NCBI RefSeq assembly: GCF_003385495.1
Contig: NZ_QNUH01000006.1
Location: 1 to 64,000 of the forward strand
Reading direction: 5' to 3'
From: Chryseobacterium elymi
GTDB taxonomy: Bacteria; Bacteroidota; Bacteroidia; Flavobacteriales; Weeksellaceae
DNA: 64,000 nt
The notes beneath the pieces are model-generated. The model saw only the letters and a program-made list of their open reading frames with translations, was not told where the DNA came from and made no database searches. Position numbers and translations under genes: made by a program. Shown in pieces: positions 8,090 to 16,853 of this stretch; the stretch's first letter is position 1, and the number at the start of each line of letters is the position of its first letter.

Positions 8090-9190
8090 TTAAATAAATT
8101 CTTTAATAATTCTCGTTAGTTCTACAATTTCTTCTTCAGTATTAAAGCTGTGAAGGCATATTCTGAGTCTTTCGGTTCCTGTTTTCACAGTTGGACTGTA
8201 GACAGCGTAGGTTAAGAAGCTATTTTCAGATAATGTTTTCTGTAAGTTTTTTAATTGCTGATTGTCAGGAATCAGAATGGCTTGTATCGGGCTTATCTGT
8301 GAAGATGGTGTTTGTATATTCTGATTGCTGAAAATTTCAATATTTTGATGAAGTTTTTCTGACAGTTCCGGTTTTTGCTTTAAAAATTCATAACCTGTTT
8401 TAATAGCCATCCATAAAAAATCCTGTGCTGCTGTGGTATAGATAAAAGGAGATGCAAAATTCACTAAATAGGATTTCACGGTTTCATCACAAAGAATAGC
8501 TGCACCATGGGCTCCTAAAGCTTTTCCATAAGTCACTACAGCGGCAAAAACATCTTTCTGTAATTCGCATTTCTCAATCAAACCATATCCGAAAACTCCG
8601 AAAGCATGGGCTTCGTCTACAATCAGTGCAGCATCATATTTTTTGGCTAAAGCTGCAATTTCCTGAATAGGTGCGAGATCTCCGTCCATTGAATACAGGC
8701 TTTCTATAGCAATATAACAGGACCCGGTTTGCTTTTTCAGGATATTTTCCAGATCTGCCAGGTCATTATGCCGGAATTTTAATTTTTTAGCATGTGACAT
8801 CCTGCAGGCATCATGAACAGAACGGTGAATCTGCTCATCAACAATAATCGTGTCGTGACGGTTCGGCAGCGTAGAAAATAAGGACAGATTGGCATTATAT
8901 CCGGAAGAAAAGAGCAGAGCTGCAGGATATTGATGCTGTTCGGCGATATAATTTTCTGCTTCATCAGTTATATTGCTGTTTCCGCTAATCAACCTTGAAC
9001 CGGAGCTTCCTGAAAGAAGCTGAGGGTTTTCCTGAACTTTCAGGAGCAGTTGTGCCTGAAGTTCTTCATTTCCTGCCAGGCCAAGATAATCATTGGAATA
9101 AAAATCAATACCGGATAATTTTGGCTTTAAAGTTCGCAATATTCCCGCTTCTTTTCTTTTATCAAGAGCTTCCTGAAATTTTTTAAGCAT
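8090..9190 (-). CDS. bioF: 8-amino-7-oxononanoate synthase (BioF-like)
   Basis: BioF condenses a pimeloyl thioester with alanine to form KAPA. The 366-aa alpha-oxoamine synthase fold shows SGSSGSRLISG (60-70), DEAHAFG (192-198) and the PLP lysine in TYGKALGAHGA (K223). The position in a bio operon favours BioF over the related KBL. Its start overlaps the 3' end of the di-iron gene by 8 bp, so the two are likely coupled in expression. Confidence 0.94.
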   Translation of the reverse strand: MLKKFQEALDKRKEAGILRTLKPKLSGIDFYSNDYLGLAGNEELQAQLLLKVQENPQLLSGSSGSRLISGNSNITDEAENYIAEQHQYPAALLFSSGYNANLSLFSTLPNRHDTIIVDEQIHRSVHDACRMSHAKKLKFRHNDLADLENILKKQTGSCYIAIESLYSMDGDLAPIQEIAALAKKYDAALIVDEAHAFGVFGYGLIEKCELQKDVFAAVVTYGKALGAHGAAILCDETVKSYLVNFASPFIYTTAAQDFLWMAIKTGYEFLKQKPELSEKLHQNIEIFSNQNIQTPSSQISPIQAILIPDNQQLKNLQKTLSENSFLTYAVYSPTVKTGTERLRICLHSFNTEEEIVELTRIIKEFI

Positions 9191-9806
9191 AATTTAATTG
9201 AGAAACTTCCTCTGCTATGGCATTGATCCACTGATTATGCAGTTTTTTTTCTATTGTAAGAATCCTTTCTGCGTGTAATTTCCAGTCTGCGGAAAATTCA
9301 TTTAACTGATGAATCATTTCTTCAAGATGCCCTTCTTCTTCCAGAATAATAGATTTCACCATAATTTTTGAAGATTTTTTGGTCAGGATATCCTGGTAAA
9401 CCGGATAGAGCTCATCTGCACGAACCTCAATAGCATAGGTCACAAAAAGGTAGGCTGCAAATTTCAGTTCTTCTTTGTTCAGGTTAAATGCAGTCTGAAG
9501 GTATCTGCAAGCCTTTACATCCAGAGAATGAAGATACTGTCTGGTGGCAGTCGGGGCCAGAAGCTCGTCTGCTTCATAGGTTTTACATAATTCGGGATCT
9601 ATTTTGCCAATCTGTTTTTTTAGATAATAAGCATGACGATGTTCTTCAGCAGCATGTTTCAGCTGAATCAGCGTAACGGAAACCGGATGCTCACACTTAG
9701 AGATCTTTCTGGCGCCCGCATTTTCCATGAACGAAAGCGTATTCAGCCATTTGGCATGAGTTCCACCATCCTGTACAATTCTTTCAAGTAATTGTTGAAA
9801 TTTCAT
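9183..9806 (-). CDS. Ferritin-like di-iron protein heading the biotin operon
   Basis: The 207-aa helical protein has the residue pattern of a four-helix di-iron carboxylate centre: E28 (MENAG), E55xxH58 (EEHRH), E127/E132 (AIEVRADE) and E157xxH160 (EEEGHLEEM). No signal peptide is present. It is the first gene of an operon with bioF, bioD, bioB and bioA and overlaps bioF by 8 bp. The operon has no bioC, bioH, bioI, bioW or bioZ. From this I infer a role in biotin synthesis, possibly oxidative formation of the pimeloyl group. It could instead serve iron or redox supply for BioB, or be a tRNA-hydroxylase-like enzyme. I do not know an experimentally defined homologue. Confidence 0.75.
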   Translation of the reverse strand: MKFQQLLERIVQDGGTHAKWLNTLSFMENAGARKISKCEHPVSVTLIQLKHAAEEHRHAYYLKKQIGKIDPELCKTYEADELLAPTATRQYLHSLDVKACRYLQTAFNLNKEELKFAAYLFVTYAIEVRADELYPVYQDILTKKSSKIMVKSIILEEEGHLEEMIHQLNEFSADWKLHAERILTIEKKLHNQWINAIAEEVSQLNYA

Positions 9807-9823
9807 AGATTTTTATTTTGAAC

Positions 9824-9884
9824 CAAAATTAGTATATTGCCGGACCATTAAAAGGTGCCAGTTTTAATATTATGGATAGTCCGG
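9824..9884. promoter_or_regulatory. Divergent promoter/operator between the bio operon and the MocR gene
   Basis: A leftward -7 box TAATTTTG (9824-9831) serves the bio operon. A perfect inverted repeat ATTAAAA (9847-9853)/TTTTAAT (9862-9868) with an 8-bp spacer sits over its -33 region. An outer pair CCGGAC (9840-9845)/GTCCGG (9879-9884) surrounds it and reaches into the MocR coding start. The 65-bp gap leaves little room for anything but a shared operator. Confidence 0.6.
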
Positions 9885-11359
9885 TTAAGATTCCTTACCA
9901 AAGTTTTATAGAAATTGACAGAAATTCAGAGACTGCGATCTATATGCAGATAGCCAATCAACTGATTAATGCTATTCAGAGAGGTTTCTTGCCTTATGGT
10001 ACCAAGCTGCCGGGAACCCGGACATTCAGTGAAATCCTGGAAATCCATCGGAATACTGCTGTTGCGATTTATGATGAATTATCCGCGCAGGGCTGGGTTG
10101 AAAGTCTTCCGAACAAAGGAACATTCATCATCGGGGAAAATCAGGAAAAGCCAACGAGGGTTAAAAATTTTGAGAAAAACAGTCTTCAGAATTATCCTGA
10201 AACTGCAGGTTTTTCTTTTAAAACTTCGAATATTCTGGACAACCCTTTTGAACATTCGGACTGTGAGTATGTGTTTAATGACGGTGTTCCGGATATAAGG
10301 CTGACTCAGATCGGACAGCATTCAAGGTTTTACAGCTCTATTCTTAAACGGAAATCTAACCAGAAAATGCTGGGCCATTACAATTATGACGGAAGTGAAT
10401 TTTTTAAGGAACACCTGTCACATTATCTTAATCTATCCCGCGGACTGCCTATTTCAAAGAACAATCTTCTCATTACCCGGAGTACAGAAATGAGTATCTA
10501 TATCGTTTCCGAAATTCTCCTTTCCGCAGGAGATACTGTATTGGTAGGCGCTTTGAGCTATTTTTCCGTAAATATGATTTTCCAGAAAGCAGGTGTGAAT
10601 ATTGTATCTCTGCCGATAGATGAAGAAGGAATTATCGTAGAAAACGTCCGGGAAGCCTGTAAAAAGCAGAAAATCCGGATGCTTTATCTTACGCCGCATC
10701 ACCACTATCCTACTACCGTTGCGTTAAGTGCACAGAGAAGGCTTGATCTGTTGGATCTTGCCCATGAATTCGGGTTTATCATTCTGGAAGATGATTACGA
10801 TTATGAATTTCATTATGATAAAAGTCCCATTCTTCCGTTGGCAAGTGCAGATACGAAAGGAATGGTGATTTACATCGGATCTTTTGGGAAATCATTGGCA
10901 CCGGGGTTCAGGACCGGTTTTATTGTCGCTCCGGAAAATCTGATGGCTGAAATGAGGAAATACCTTGGGATCATCGACCGTCAGGGTGATATTTTAATGG
11001 AAAGGGCTTTGGGCGAAATGATTGAAGAGGGAGAAATACACCGGTATCTTAAAAAGTCTTTAAAGGTTTACCAGGAAAGACGGGATTATTTTGCAGAATT
11101 ACTTGAAGAAAATTTAGAAGGATTAGTCAATTTCCAGAAGCCTTCGGGAGGTCTTGCTTTCTGGTTGGAATGGAATATTCCTGTCAACCTGATGCAGCTA
11201 AGCCGGAACTGTGCACAGAACAATCTGTTTATTCCTAAAACATTACTCTATCAGACTAAAGATCTTACAGCGATGAGACTGGGTTTTGGAAATCTTAACT
11301 TTGAGGAAATGGAAAAGAGTATTGACATTCTTTCTGATAACGCTAAAAGATTGTTATAG
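9872..11359 (+). CDS. MocR/GntR family regulator with aminotransferase domain
   Basis: The 495-aa protein has an N-terminal GntR winged helix (about residues 15-85, YMQIANQLINAIQRG and SVKSW-like operator helix) joined to a fold-type I aminotransferase domain (about 150-490) with the DDYDYE motif near 308-313 and the PLP lysine in SFGKSLAPG (K340). MocR proteins use PLP or a PLP adduct as effector rather than catalyse transamination. Divergence from the bio operon over 65 bp suggests it regulates that operon. The effector could be a PLP-amino acid adduct related to KAPA synthesis, which is inference. A PdxR-like vitamin B6 regulator is the alternative. Confidence 0.88.
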   Translation: MDSPVKIPYQSFIEIDRNSETAIYMQIANQLINAIQRGFLPYGTKLPGTRTFSEILEIHRNTAVAIYDELSAQGWVESLPNKGTFIIGENQEKPTRVKNFEKNSLQNYPETAGFSFKTSNILDNPFEHSDCEYVFNDGVPDIRLTQIGQHSRFYSSILKRKSNQKMLGHYNYDGSEFFKEHLSHYLNLSRGLPISKNNLLITRSTEMSIYIVSEILLSAGDTVLVGALSYFSVNMIFQKAGVNIVSLPIDEEGIIVENVREACKKQKIRMLYLTPHHHYPTTVALSAQRRLDLLDLAHEFGFIILEDDYDYEFHYDKSPILPLASADTKGMVIYIGSFGKSLAPGFRTGFIVAPENLMAEMRKYLGIIDRQGDILMERALGEMIEEGEIHRYLKKSLKVYQERRDYFAELLEENLEGLVNFQKPSGGLAFWLEWNIPVNLMQLSRNCAQNNLFIPKTLLYQTKDLTAMRLGFGNLNFEEMEKSIDILSDNAKRLL

Positions 11360-11364
11360 GAAAT

Positions 11365-11490
11365 CTCTCGCAGATTAAGCAGATATGGCAGATGTTTGCG
11401 TTTTATTAATCTGCACAATCCGCTGAATCTGCGAGAGGCAAAAAACATCTAAAATCGTAGAGCAGATTTAATCTAAGGATTCTCGCAGAT
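11365..11490. repeat. CGCAGATT-type dispersed palindromic repeat
   Basis: Perfect 12-bp arms CTCTCGCAGATT (11365-11376) and AATCTGCGAGAG (11426-11437) enclose further GCAGAT units, and a third TCTCGCAGAT follows near 11480. Repeats built on CGCAGATT are frequent between genes in Flavobacteriia. This one separates convergent MocR and PepSY genes. Confidence 0.75.
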
Positions 11491-11543
11491 CTTACAGACT
11501 AAGTAGATACTTATGTTATTGATATCAATAGGATCTTTGAAAT

Positions 11544-11572
11544 AAAAAAAGTGTAACAGCTACGTTACACTT
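11544..11572 (-). terminator. Terminator of the siderophore operon
   Basis: Arms AAGTGTAAC (11549-11557) and GTTACACTT (11564-11572) are followed, in the leftward direction, by seven Ts. The hairpin lies about 20 bp beyond the stop of the last operon gene. Confidence 0.85.
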
Positions 11573-11590
11573 ATCTGAATTTTTGTTTTT

Positions 11591-12775
11591 TTAATTGGAA
11601 AGAGTCAATATCTTCCCTTTCTTTTTCTTAGGTTTCTTCTTTTTTCTGTTGATATAAATAATGAAGCCTGTGATGGGAAGTGAAGCTGCAATCATGCCTG
11701 CAAAAAGGTATACAATCCGGCCTGTCATTCCAAAGAGACTTCCTGTATGAAGGTCATAATTTCTTTCTCTTAATGCTGTTCCATTGCCGATATTTTTGTC
11801 TTTGTAGGATTGATGCCTTAGTATTTTTCCTGAATACTGATCAAAATTGAACTGCTCATTCTGGTATTGCTTATTCCCGTACGTTACCTCAGCATAATAA
11901 GTCCCTTCTTCTGTTTTAGGAAAGCTGATGAGTGCAGATTTCTTATTCGCGAGGCTCTGTTCTACCCTGTTTCCTACGATATTCAAAATATTTTTCTTGT
12001 CTGAAGATTCTTCAGAAGGAATGGTACTTTTAGCCTTCTGTTCGGTTTTCGTCTTTCCGTTCAGTGTTTTTTTGATCCATTGATCAACATCTTCAAAATT
12101 CCATATCAAAGCGGCGTATGAAATAAGGCATAAAGGAATAACTGCATAAAATCCGAGGACTTTGTGTATGTCATAATTGATTCTTTTCCATTTGGCTGAT
12201 ATTTTAATGGAAAACATCCCTTTCAAAGCCTTTTTATTCATTTTTTTTGGATACCAGATCACCAGTCCGGAAAAAAGCATTATAGCCAGTATCAGTGTGG
12301 AATATCCTGTAATCGTTTTACCAATTTTTTCACCTAATAAAAGCCTTCGGTGAAGGTCCATCACAATCTCAAAAAAATCATTCTTTGCATTTTCCACTTC
12401 AAGAACCTTTCCGGTGTAAGGATCTATATAAACTCTGTAATAATGAATATAAGTTCCCCAATAGGTCAGAGCTGTATTGTTCATTTTCAGTGAACGGAAT
12501 GCATAGCTTCGGGATGGATCTGAGGATATTTCTACCCTGCTAACCTTTAAAGTGTCAGGAAGTGCCTGTTCTGCTTTCAACTTAAGTTCAGAAAACTGCA
12601 GTTTTTCTTTTTTAATGGTTTTGACGAAATATTTCTCCGGGTGTATAGCATGTTTCAGTTCTTTTTCAAAAGCGAGAATACATCCGGTAACTGCCATTAT
12701 AACAACTATAAGCCCGGACGTTAGTCCGAGCCATAGATGTAATTGATATGCTGTCTTTCTGAGTATAGAATTCAT
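11591..12775 (-). CDS. PepSY-associated membrane protein, putative ferric siderophore reductase
   Basis: The 394-aa protein begins with a transmembrane helix after HLWLGLTSGL, has a periplasmic PepSY region with FEKELKHAIHPE and HYYRVYIDPYTGKVLEV, then three more hydrophobic segments, and ends in a Lys-rich tail. Several membrane histidines (HLWLG, HRRLLLG, DIHKVLGFY, HTGSLFG) could bind haem. In siderophore loci such proteins are thought to reduce ferric siderophores at the inner membrane. It is the last gene of the operon, 1 bp after the TonB receptor gene. Confidence 0.85.
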   Translation of the reverse strand: MNSILRKTAYQLHLWLGLTSGLIVVIMAVTGCILAFEKELKHAIHPEKYFVKTIKKEKLQFSELKLKAEQALPDTLKVSRVEISSDPSRSYAFRSLKMNNTALTYWGTYIHYYRVYIDPYTGKVLEVENAKNDFFEIVMDLHRRLLLGEKIGKTITGYSTLILAIMLFSGLVIWYPKKMNKKALKGMFSIKISAKWKRINYDIHKVLGFYAVIPLCLISYAALIWNFEDVDQWIKKTLNGKTKTEQKAKSTIPSEESSDKKNILNIVGNRVEQSLANKKSALISFPKTEEGTYYAEVTYGNKQYQNEQFNFDQYSGKILRHQSYKDKNIGNGTALRERNYDLHTGSLFGMTGRIVYLFAGMIAASLPITGFIIYINRKKKKPKKKKGKILTLSN

Positions 12776-12776
12776 A

Positions 12777-15227
12777 TTAAAACTTAAGGGTAACCTCTGC
12801 TACAAAGTTACGGGGCATTTGGGCTACTATAACACCCTGTCCTGCGAAATACTGCGCATTTCCTAAATTATTCATTTTAAATCCTAATCTGTATCTTTCT
12901 TTTTCAAGAGATATGGAAGCGTTTATTAAAGTATAAGCCGGGAATATAAACTGTCCGGTAGTCACGTTGTCTACACTAACCTGCTCACCCACACGGTTCA
13001 CTCCAAAACCTAATCCAAGTCCCTGAAATCCTTTGATTGGCAATATATAGCTGACCCATGAATTGAATACATTAGCCGGACCTGCGGATGACGGACGACG
13101 CCCATCTACATTAGCGGCAGCTTTTACAAACTTACTGTCGTTGTAAGAATATCCTGCCATAATATTCAAGCCATGAATAGGGTTCAGGATAGTTTCAATT
13201 TCAATTCCTTTACTTCTCTGCTCTCCGTCCTGGATGGTAATACTATGGCTTTTTCCGTCACGGATTACTTCTGTTAATCTTAGCATATTATCAACCAGAA
13301 TATCATAATATCCTACGGTAAAATTCACTCTGTTTCTCCAAAGATTTCCTTTGAATCCCACTTCCCACTGATTAGACTTTTGTGGCTTGAAATCTCCGCT
13401 GTAGTCTGAAAGCGGCTGAGAAGCCGGAGGTGTGTAGCTGAAGCCGTTCATATAGTTGGCATAAGCTGATAAACGGTCTTTAAAGATCTGGTAGGATACA
13501 CCCAGTTTTGGAGACAATGCAGTCTGCTTGAATTTTGGTGAAGAAGGATTAAGGGCATTCGTGTTCAGGTCAAGCTGTCCGTTACTTTCATAATGATCTA
13601 AACGTAAACTCAATAGAGTAACTAAACGATCCGTAATATAAACAGCATCGGAAATATAAGCGCCATACATATTACTTGAGAATGTATTTCTTTCCAAGGG
13701 TGATTTACCAGCTTCGATGGCGGCCCGGGTAAAAGTCTGTATTTTTTGAAGCACCAAATCTTTAGATATCATACCATACTTGGCTGTCAGATTCTGCCCG
13801 TTGATGGTGTCGTATTTAACGATTGGAGAATTATTGTTGTTTAATGACTGATTCAAATAGTCCAAGCCGATAAGAACCTTATTTTTAATTTTCCCTATTT
13901 TAAATTCTCCGTTAAAATTCTGCTGAATACTTGTCGAAGCTCCCTCAGAATTCTGCCACTGTACATTACGCTCCAAGAGGGCGTCGCTGGTATTTCCCCT
14001 GATGAACTGATACTGGTACAACCCTTCCGTTTTCCTGTAATTTCTTGAGATCAAAGTCTGAGAACTCCACTGATCTGAAATTTTGTAATTGACCTCAGCT
14101 TTTACATTGATGGAAGGTGCCTTTAAACTCATATCATTATTGGAATAAGATTTTTTCCAGTCAAATCCAAGTTCGTCAGGAGTTGTCGCGAAAAACTTCC
14201 TTGTTCTGGATAGGAAAATAATTGGCGTATTTGTTCCTTCGTACGTGTAAATCTGAGCTCCCAAATTGAACTTTAACCGGTCATTTACCTGGTAACTGAG
14301 TGTCGGGGCTACAAACATTGACTTTCTGAATTCAGAATCCCTGAATCCGTTCTGATACTGATAAGCAGCATTCAGACGGAATAGAGTTTTTCTTGAATCT
14401 GTTATCGGGCCATATACATCAGCTGTCACACGGTTCAGATTGTAGCTTCCTAAAAGATAAGAAACTTCTCCCCCGAAATAATCTTTCGATTTTTTCGTCA
14501 CCACATTGATCAGTCCTCCAAAAGAATTCACTGCACCACCGTAAAGTGTTCCGGAAGGCCCTTTGATCACGTCGATACGCTCAATATCTGCGGGGTCAAT
14601 TTCTGAATTGGTTGTTGCTGGTACGCCATCTACCATAGAAACTCTGGTAGGAAAACCTCTTAAATTATAATAAAAACTTCCGTCTCCCGCTCTCCCTGCA
14701 CTTCCCTGCATTTTTACAATACCCGGAACGTTTTTTAAAGCGTCCGAAACATCATAAACCAACTGTTCTTTCAGGATCTGCTGGTTGATGCTTGTATACA
14801 TTTGAGGATTTTCTATGTTTTTCAAAGGCATTTTAGAGATCGAGGTACTGTCCTTATCCAGAAACTTATTTCTGCTTACGGCGTATACTGTGATCCCTTC
14901 GATAACGTTGTTTTCTACTGAAGTGTAAATCACCGGAATTTCAAAGACGTCTTTCTCAATGCGGATCTGCTCACGCATCAGCTCAATGTCATTTAAAACC
15001 ACCTGGAGCGTATACGCTCCGGGTGGCACATTATCAAAATAATATTCTCCTAAATTATTGGTTTTTGCCTGATACGGCGTATTGACTAACCTTAAAAGCG
15101 CATTTTTTACAGGGACCTTTTCAGACAGCATGACCTTGCCGTTAACGCGTTCACTCTGCTGGGCAGAAACGATAAGCGGGAAGCTGACAAGAAGTAAAAG
15201 TAATATAAGGGTTCTAAATGTTTTCAT
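12777..15227 (-). CDS. TonB-dependent ferric siderophore receptor
   Basis: This 816-aa outer-membrane receptor has a signal peptide (residues 1-22, ending VSAQQ), an N-terminal carboxypeptidase-regulatory-like beta-sandwich (about 27-100), a plug (about 125-245, with VPGIVKMQGSAGRAGDGSFYYNLRGF and DVIKGPSGTLYGG) and a 22-strand barrel ending in the aromatic VTLKF. It overlaps the AMP-ligase gene by 14 bp. By context it imports the siderophore made by this operon. The C-terminal Phe fits BamA recognition. Confidence 0.94.
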   Translation of the reverse strand: MKTFRTLILLLLLVSFPLIVSAQQSERVNGKVMLSEKVPVKNALLRLVNTPYQAKTNNLGEYYFDNVPPGAYTLQVVLNDIELMREQIRIEKDVFEIPVIYTSVENNVIEGITVYAVSRNKFLDKDSTSISKMPLKNIENPQMYTSINQQILKEQLVYDVSDALKNVPGIVKMQGSAGRAGDGSFYYNLRGFPTRVSMVDGVPATTNSEIDPADIERIDVIKGPSGTLYGGAVNSFGGLINVVTKKSKDYFGGEVSYLLGSYNLNRVTADVYGPITDSRKTLFRLNAAYQYQNGFRDSEFRKSMFVAPTLSYQVNDRLKFNLGAQIYTYEGTNTPIIFLSRTRKFFATTPDELGFDWKKSYSNNDMSLKAPSINVKAEVNYKISDQWSSQTLISRNYRKTEGLYQYQFIRGNTSDALLERNVQWQNSEGASTSIQQNFNGEFKIGKIKNKVLIGLDYLNQSLNNNNSPIVKYDTINGQNLTAKYGMISKDLVLQKIQTFTRAAIEAGKSPLERNTFSSNMYGAYISDAVYITDRLVTLLSLRLDHYESNGQLDLNTNALNPSSPKFKQTALSPKLGVSYQIFKDRLSAYANYMNGFSYTPPASQPLSDYSGDFKPQKSNQWEVGFKGNLWRNRVNFTVGYYDILVDNMLRLTEVIRDGKSHSITIQDGEQRSKGIEIETILNPIHGLNIMAGYSYNDSKFVKAAANVDGRRPSSAGPANVFNSWVSYILPIKGFQGLGLGFGVNRVGEQVSVDNVTTGQFIFPAYTLINASISLEKERYRLGFKMNNLGNAQYFAGQGVIVAQMPRNFVAEVTLKF

Positions 15228-16602
15228 GCTGTAAGTTTTGTAACAGTGGATAGTTTATTTTGCCGTTTTGTGATAATGGAAATGATTCTATGTGCTCGGT
15301 GCGTACGTACTGCGGGTTGATGCGCAGTTTATTTTTAATGGTTTCCGTAATGGTCTTAGGATCAATATTGATGTTGTCATACAGAACAATGATTTTTTTG
15401 TCATTGCCGTTCAGACAGACCACTGTATTGCCTTCCAATTCATTCTTAAGGATAAATTCTACCTCATCCAGGTTGAGGCGGATCCCGAAAAGCTTCATGA
15501 TCCGCTTGATTCTTCCTGTGATGTAGTACAGTCCGTTCTGCCCTCTTCTGCCTGTATCTCCTGTATGAAGAACCTTAGGCTGCTCGTAAGTGGAAAGATC
15601 TTCAAGCTTGTTGGCATATCCACCGCTGATGCTTGAATGTAAGAAGAGCAGTTCATCCGTTTCAGGATCGATCTGGAAGCTTCCTCCATTTACGGGGGTA
15701 CCTATAGACGTTTCCTCTTCAAGAAGTCCGTCTGTGGTAAGATAAGCCATTCTTCCGCCTGCTTCGGTTTGTCCGTACTGAGCGAAAAATTGTTTTTCAA
15801 ACTCAAGGCAGTAATTGAAGATGGTTTTTCTCAATTCAGCATTGATCACCCCTCCCGTGTGCGTCATGTACCTCAGACTGGAACTGTCTTTTCTGAAGAA
15901 TCCGATTCTGTTCAGGTTTTCGTATAGATACGGAACGCCTCCCAGCGTACTGTACCCATACTCTTCCATTTCATCCCAGAATGCTTTCTGCATAATGTCT
16001 TTGTCTGTACAGACTATTCTTCCCGCACGCATACAGTTGGTGGTAAAAATAGAAAAACCGTACACGAAATTAATCGGTACGTTGAGCGGAACTACATCCG
16101 TTTCCAGGATAGGCATGTATTGAAGGATGCTCACGGCGTTCTGATAAAGGTTTTCATCGGAAAGTTTCACCAGTTTTGGAACTCCGGTAGTTCCGGAAGT
16201 ACTTAAAAGGATCTTGATGTCAGGATGAATCGTGACTTCCGGCTGGTAATCTTCCTTAGCAAAGATTTTCACCGTTTCAGAAAACTCCTTTAACGAATAT
16301 CCCTGAACCTCATCTCTTGAGGGATCAAAGATATATTTGGGACGGTATTCGGCTTCCAGACGGTCTTTAAATTCCGGATGCAGTTTCTGCCCTAAAACAG
16401 CAATGGCATGTGCCGTTCCATAAAAATTGAGGAGCACTTCAATACTGGGTACCTGATTGTCATTGTACAAAAAGATCAATCCTTTTTCTACAGGATTGAG
16501 GCCTAAAGAACGGTACAGTGTTCCAACCGGCGTAGAAACACCGGTGGAAGCATCTGTAAACAACAAATTCTTGTTGGCAATTACATTTTCTAAAATTTTC
16601 AT
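15214..16602 (-). CDS. AMP-forming acyl ligase of the siderophore operon
   Basis: The 462-aa ANL-family enzyme has the phosphate-binding STSGTTGVPK (134-143), the YGQTEAGG motif near 275 and HTGDTGRR near 347, with a short C-terminal domain containing GRIKRIMKLFGIRLNLDEVE. It should activate a carboxylic acid as an adenylate and load it on the ACP encoded 4 bp upstream. The operon otherwise makes an NRPS-independent siderophore, which does not normally need this pair. Fumarate or succinate for acylation of the hydroxylated amine is my inferred substrate; a fatty acid is the alternative. Confidence 0.85.
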   Translation of the reverse strand: MKILENVIANKNLLFTDASTGVSTPVGTLYRSLGLNPVEKGLIFLYNDNQVPSIEVLLNFYGTAHAIAVLGQKLHPEFKDRLEAEYRPKYIFDPSRDEVQGYSLKEFSETVKIFAKEDYQPEVTIHPDIKILLSTSGTTGVPKLVKLSDENLYQNAVSILQYMPILETDVVPLNVPINFVYGFSIFTTNCMRAGRIVCTDKDIMQKAFWDEMEEYGYSTLGGVPYLYENLNRIGFFRKDSSSLRYMTHTGGVINAELRKTIFNYCLEFEKQFFAQYGQTEAGGRMAYLTTDGLLEEETSIGTPVNGGSFQIDPETDELLFLHSSISGGYANKLEDLSTYEQPKVLHTGDTGRRGQNGLYYITGRIKRIMKLFGIRLNLDEVEFILKNELEGNTVVCLNGNDKKIIVLYDNINIDPKTITETIKNKLRINPQYVRTEHIESFPLSQNGKINYPLLQNLQHENI

Positions 16603-16606
16603 ATAC

Positions 16607-16852
16607 TTAGTTTTCTACGAGTACATCGTATTTTTTCATTTTTTCGCGGATCTTTCCGACGGTTCCCATTTCAAGGATGTCGTTAAAGTCAAACTTGACA
16701 CGGTAGAACTGCTCCAACGCTTCTACAATAAGCAGATGCGACATGGAATCCCATTCAGGAATTTCCTGATAGGTAAGGTTTTCGTCTACCAATTCTTTTT
16801 TCACAGCGATTGCTGATGCGATAATTTCATAAAATTCGTCTGTTGTGTGCAT
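16607..16852 (-). CDS. Acyl carrier protein of the siderophore operon
   Basis: The 81-aa acidic protein has the carrier-protein motif EWDSMSHL with the phosphopantetheine serine at S36. It lies between the MATE exporter and the AMP-ligase genes with gaps of 1 and 4 bp, so it is certainly co-translated with them. It is too divergent to be the housekeeping fatty acid ACP. The partner is likely the AMP-ligase, with the GNAT domain of the 808-aa protein as possible acceptor enzyme. Confidence 0.9.
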   Translation of the reverse strand: MHTTDEFYEIIASAIAVKKELVDENLTYQEIPEWDSMSHLLIVEALEQFYRVKFDFNDILEMGTVGKIREKMKKYDVLVEN

Positions 16853-16853
16853 T

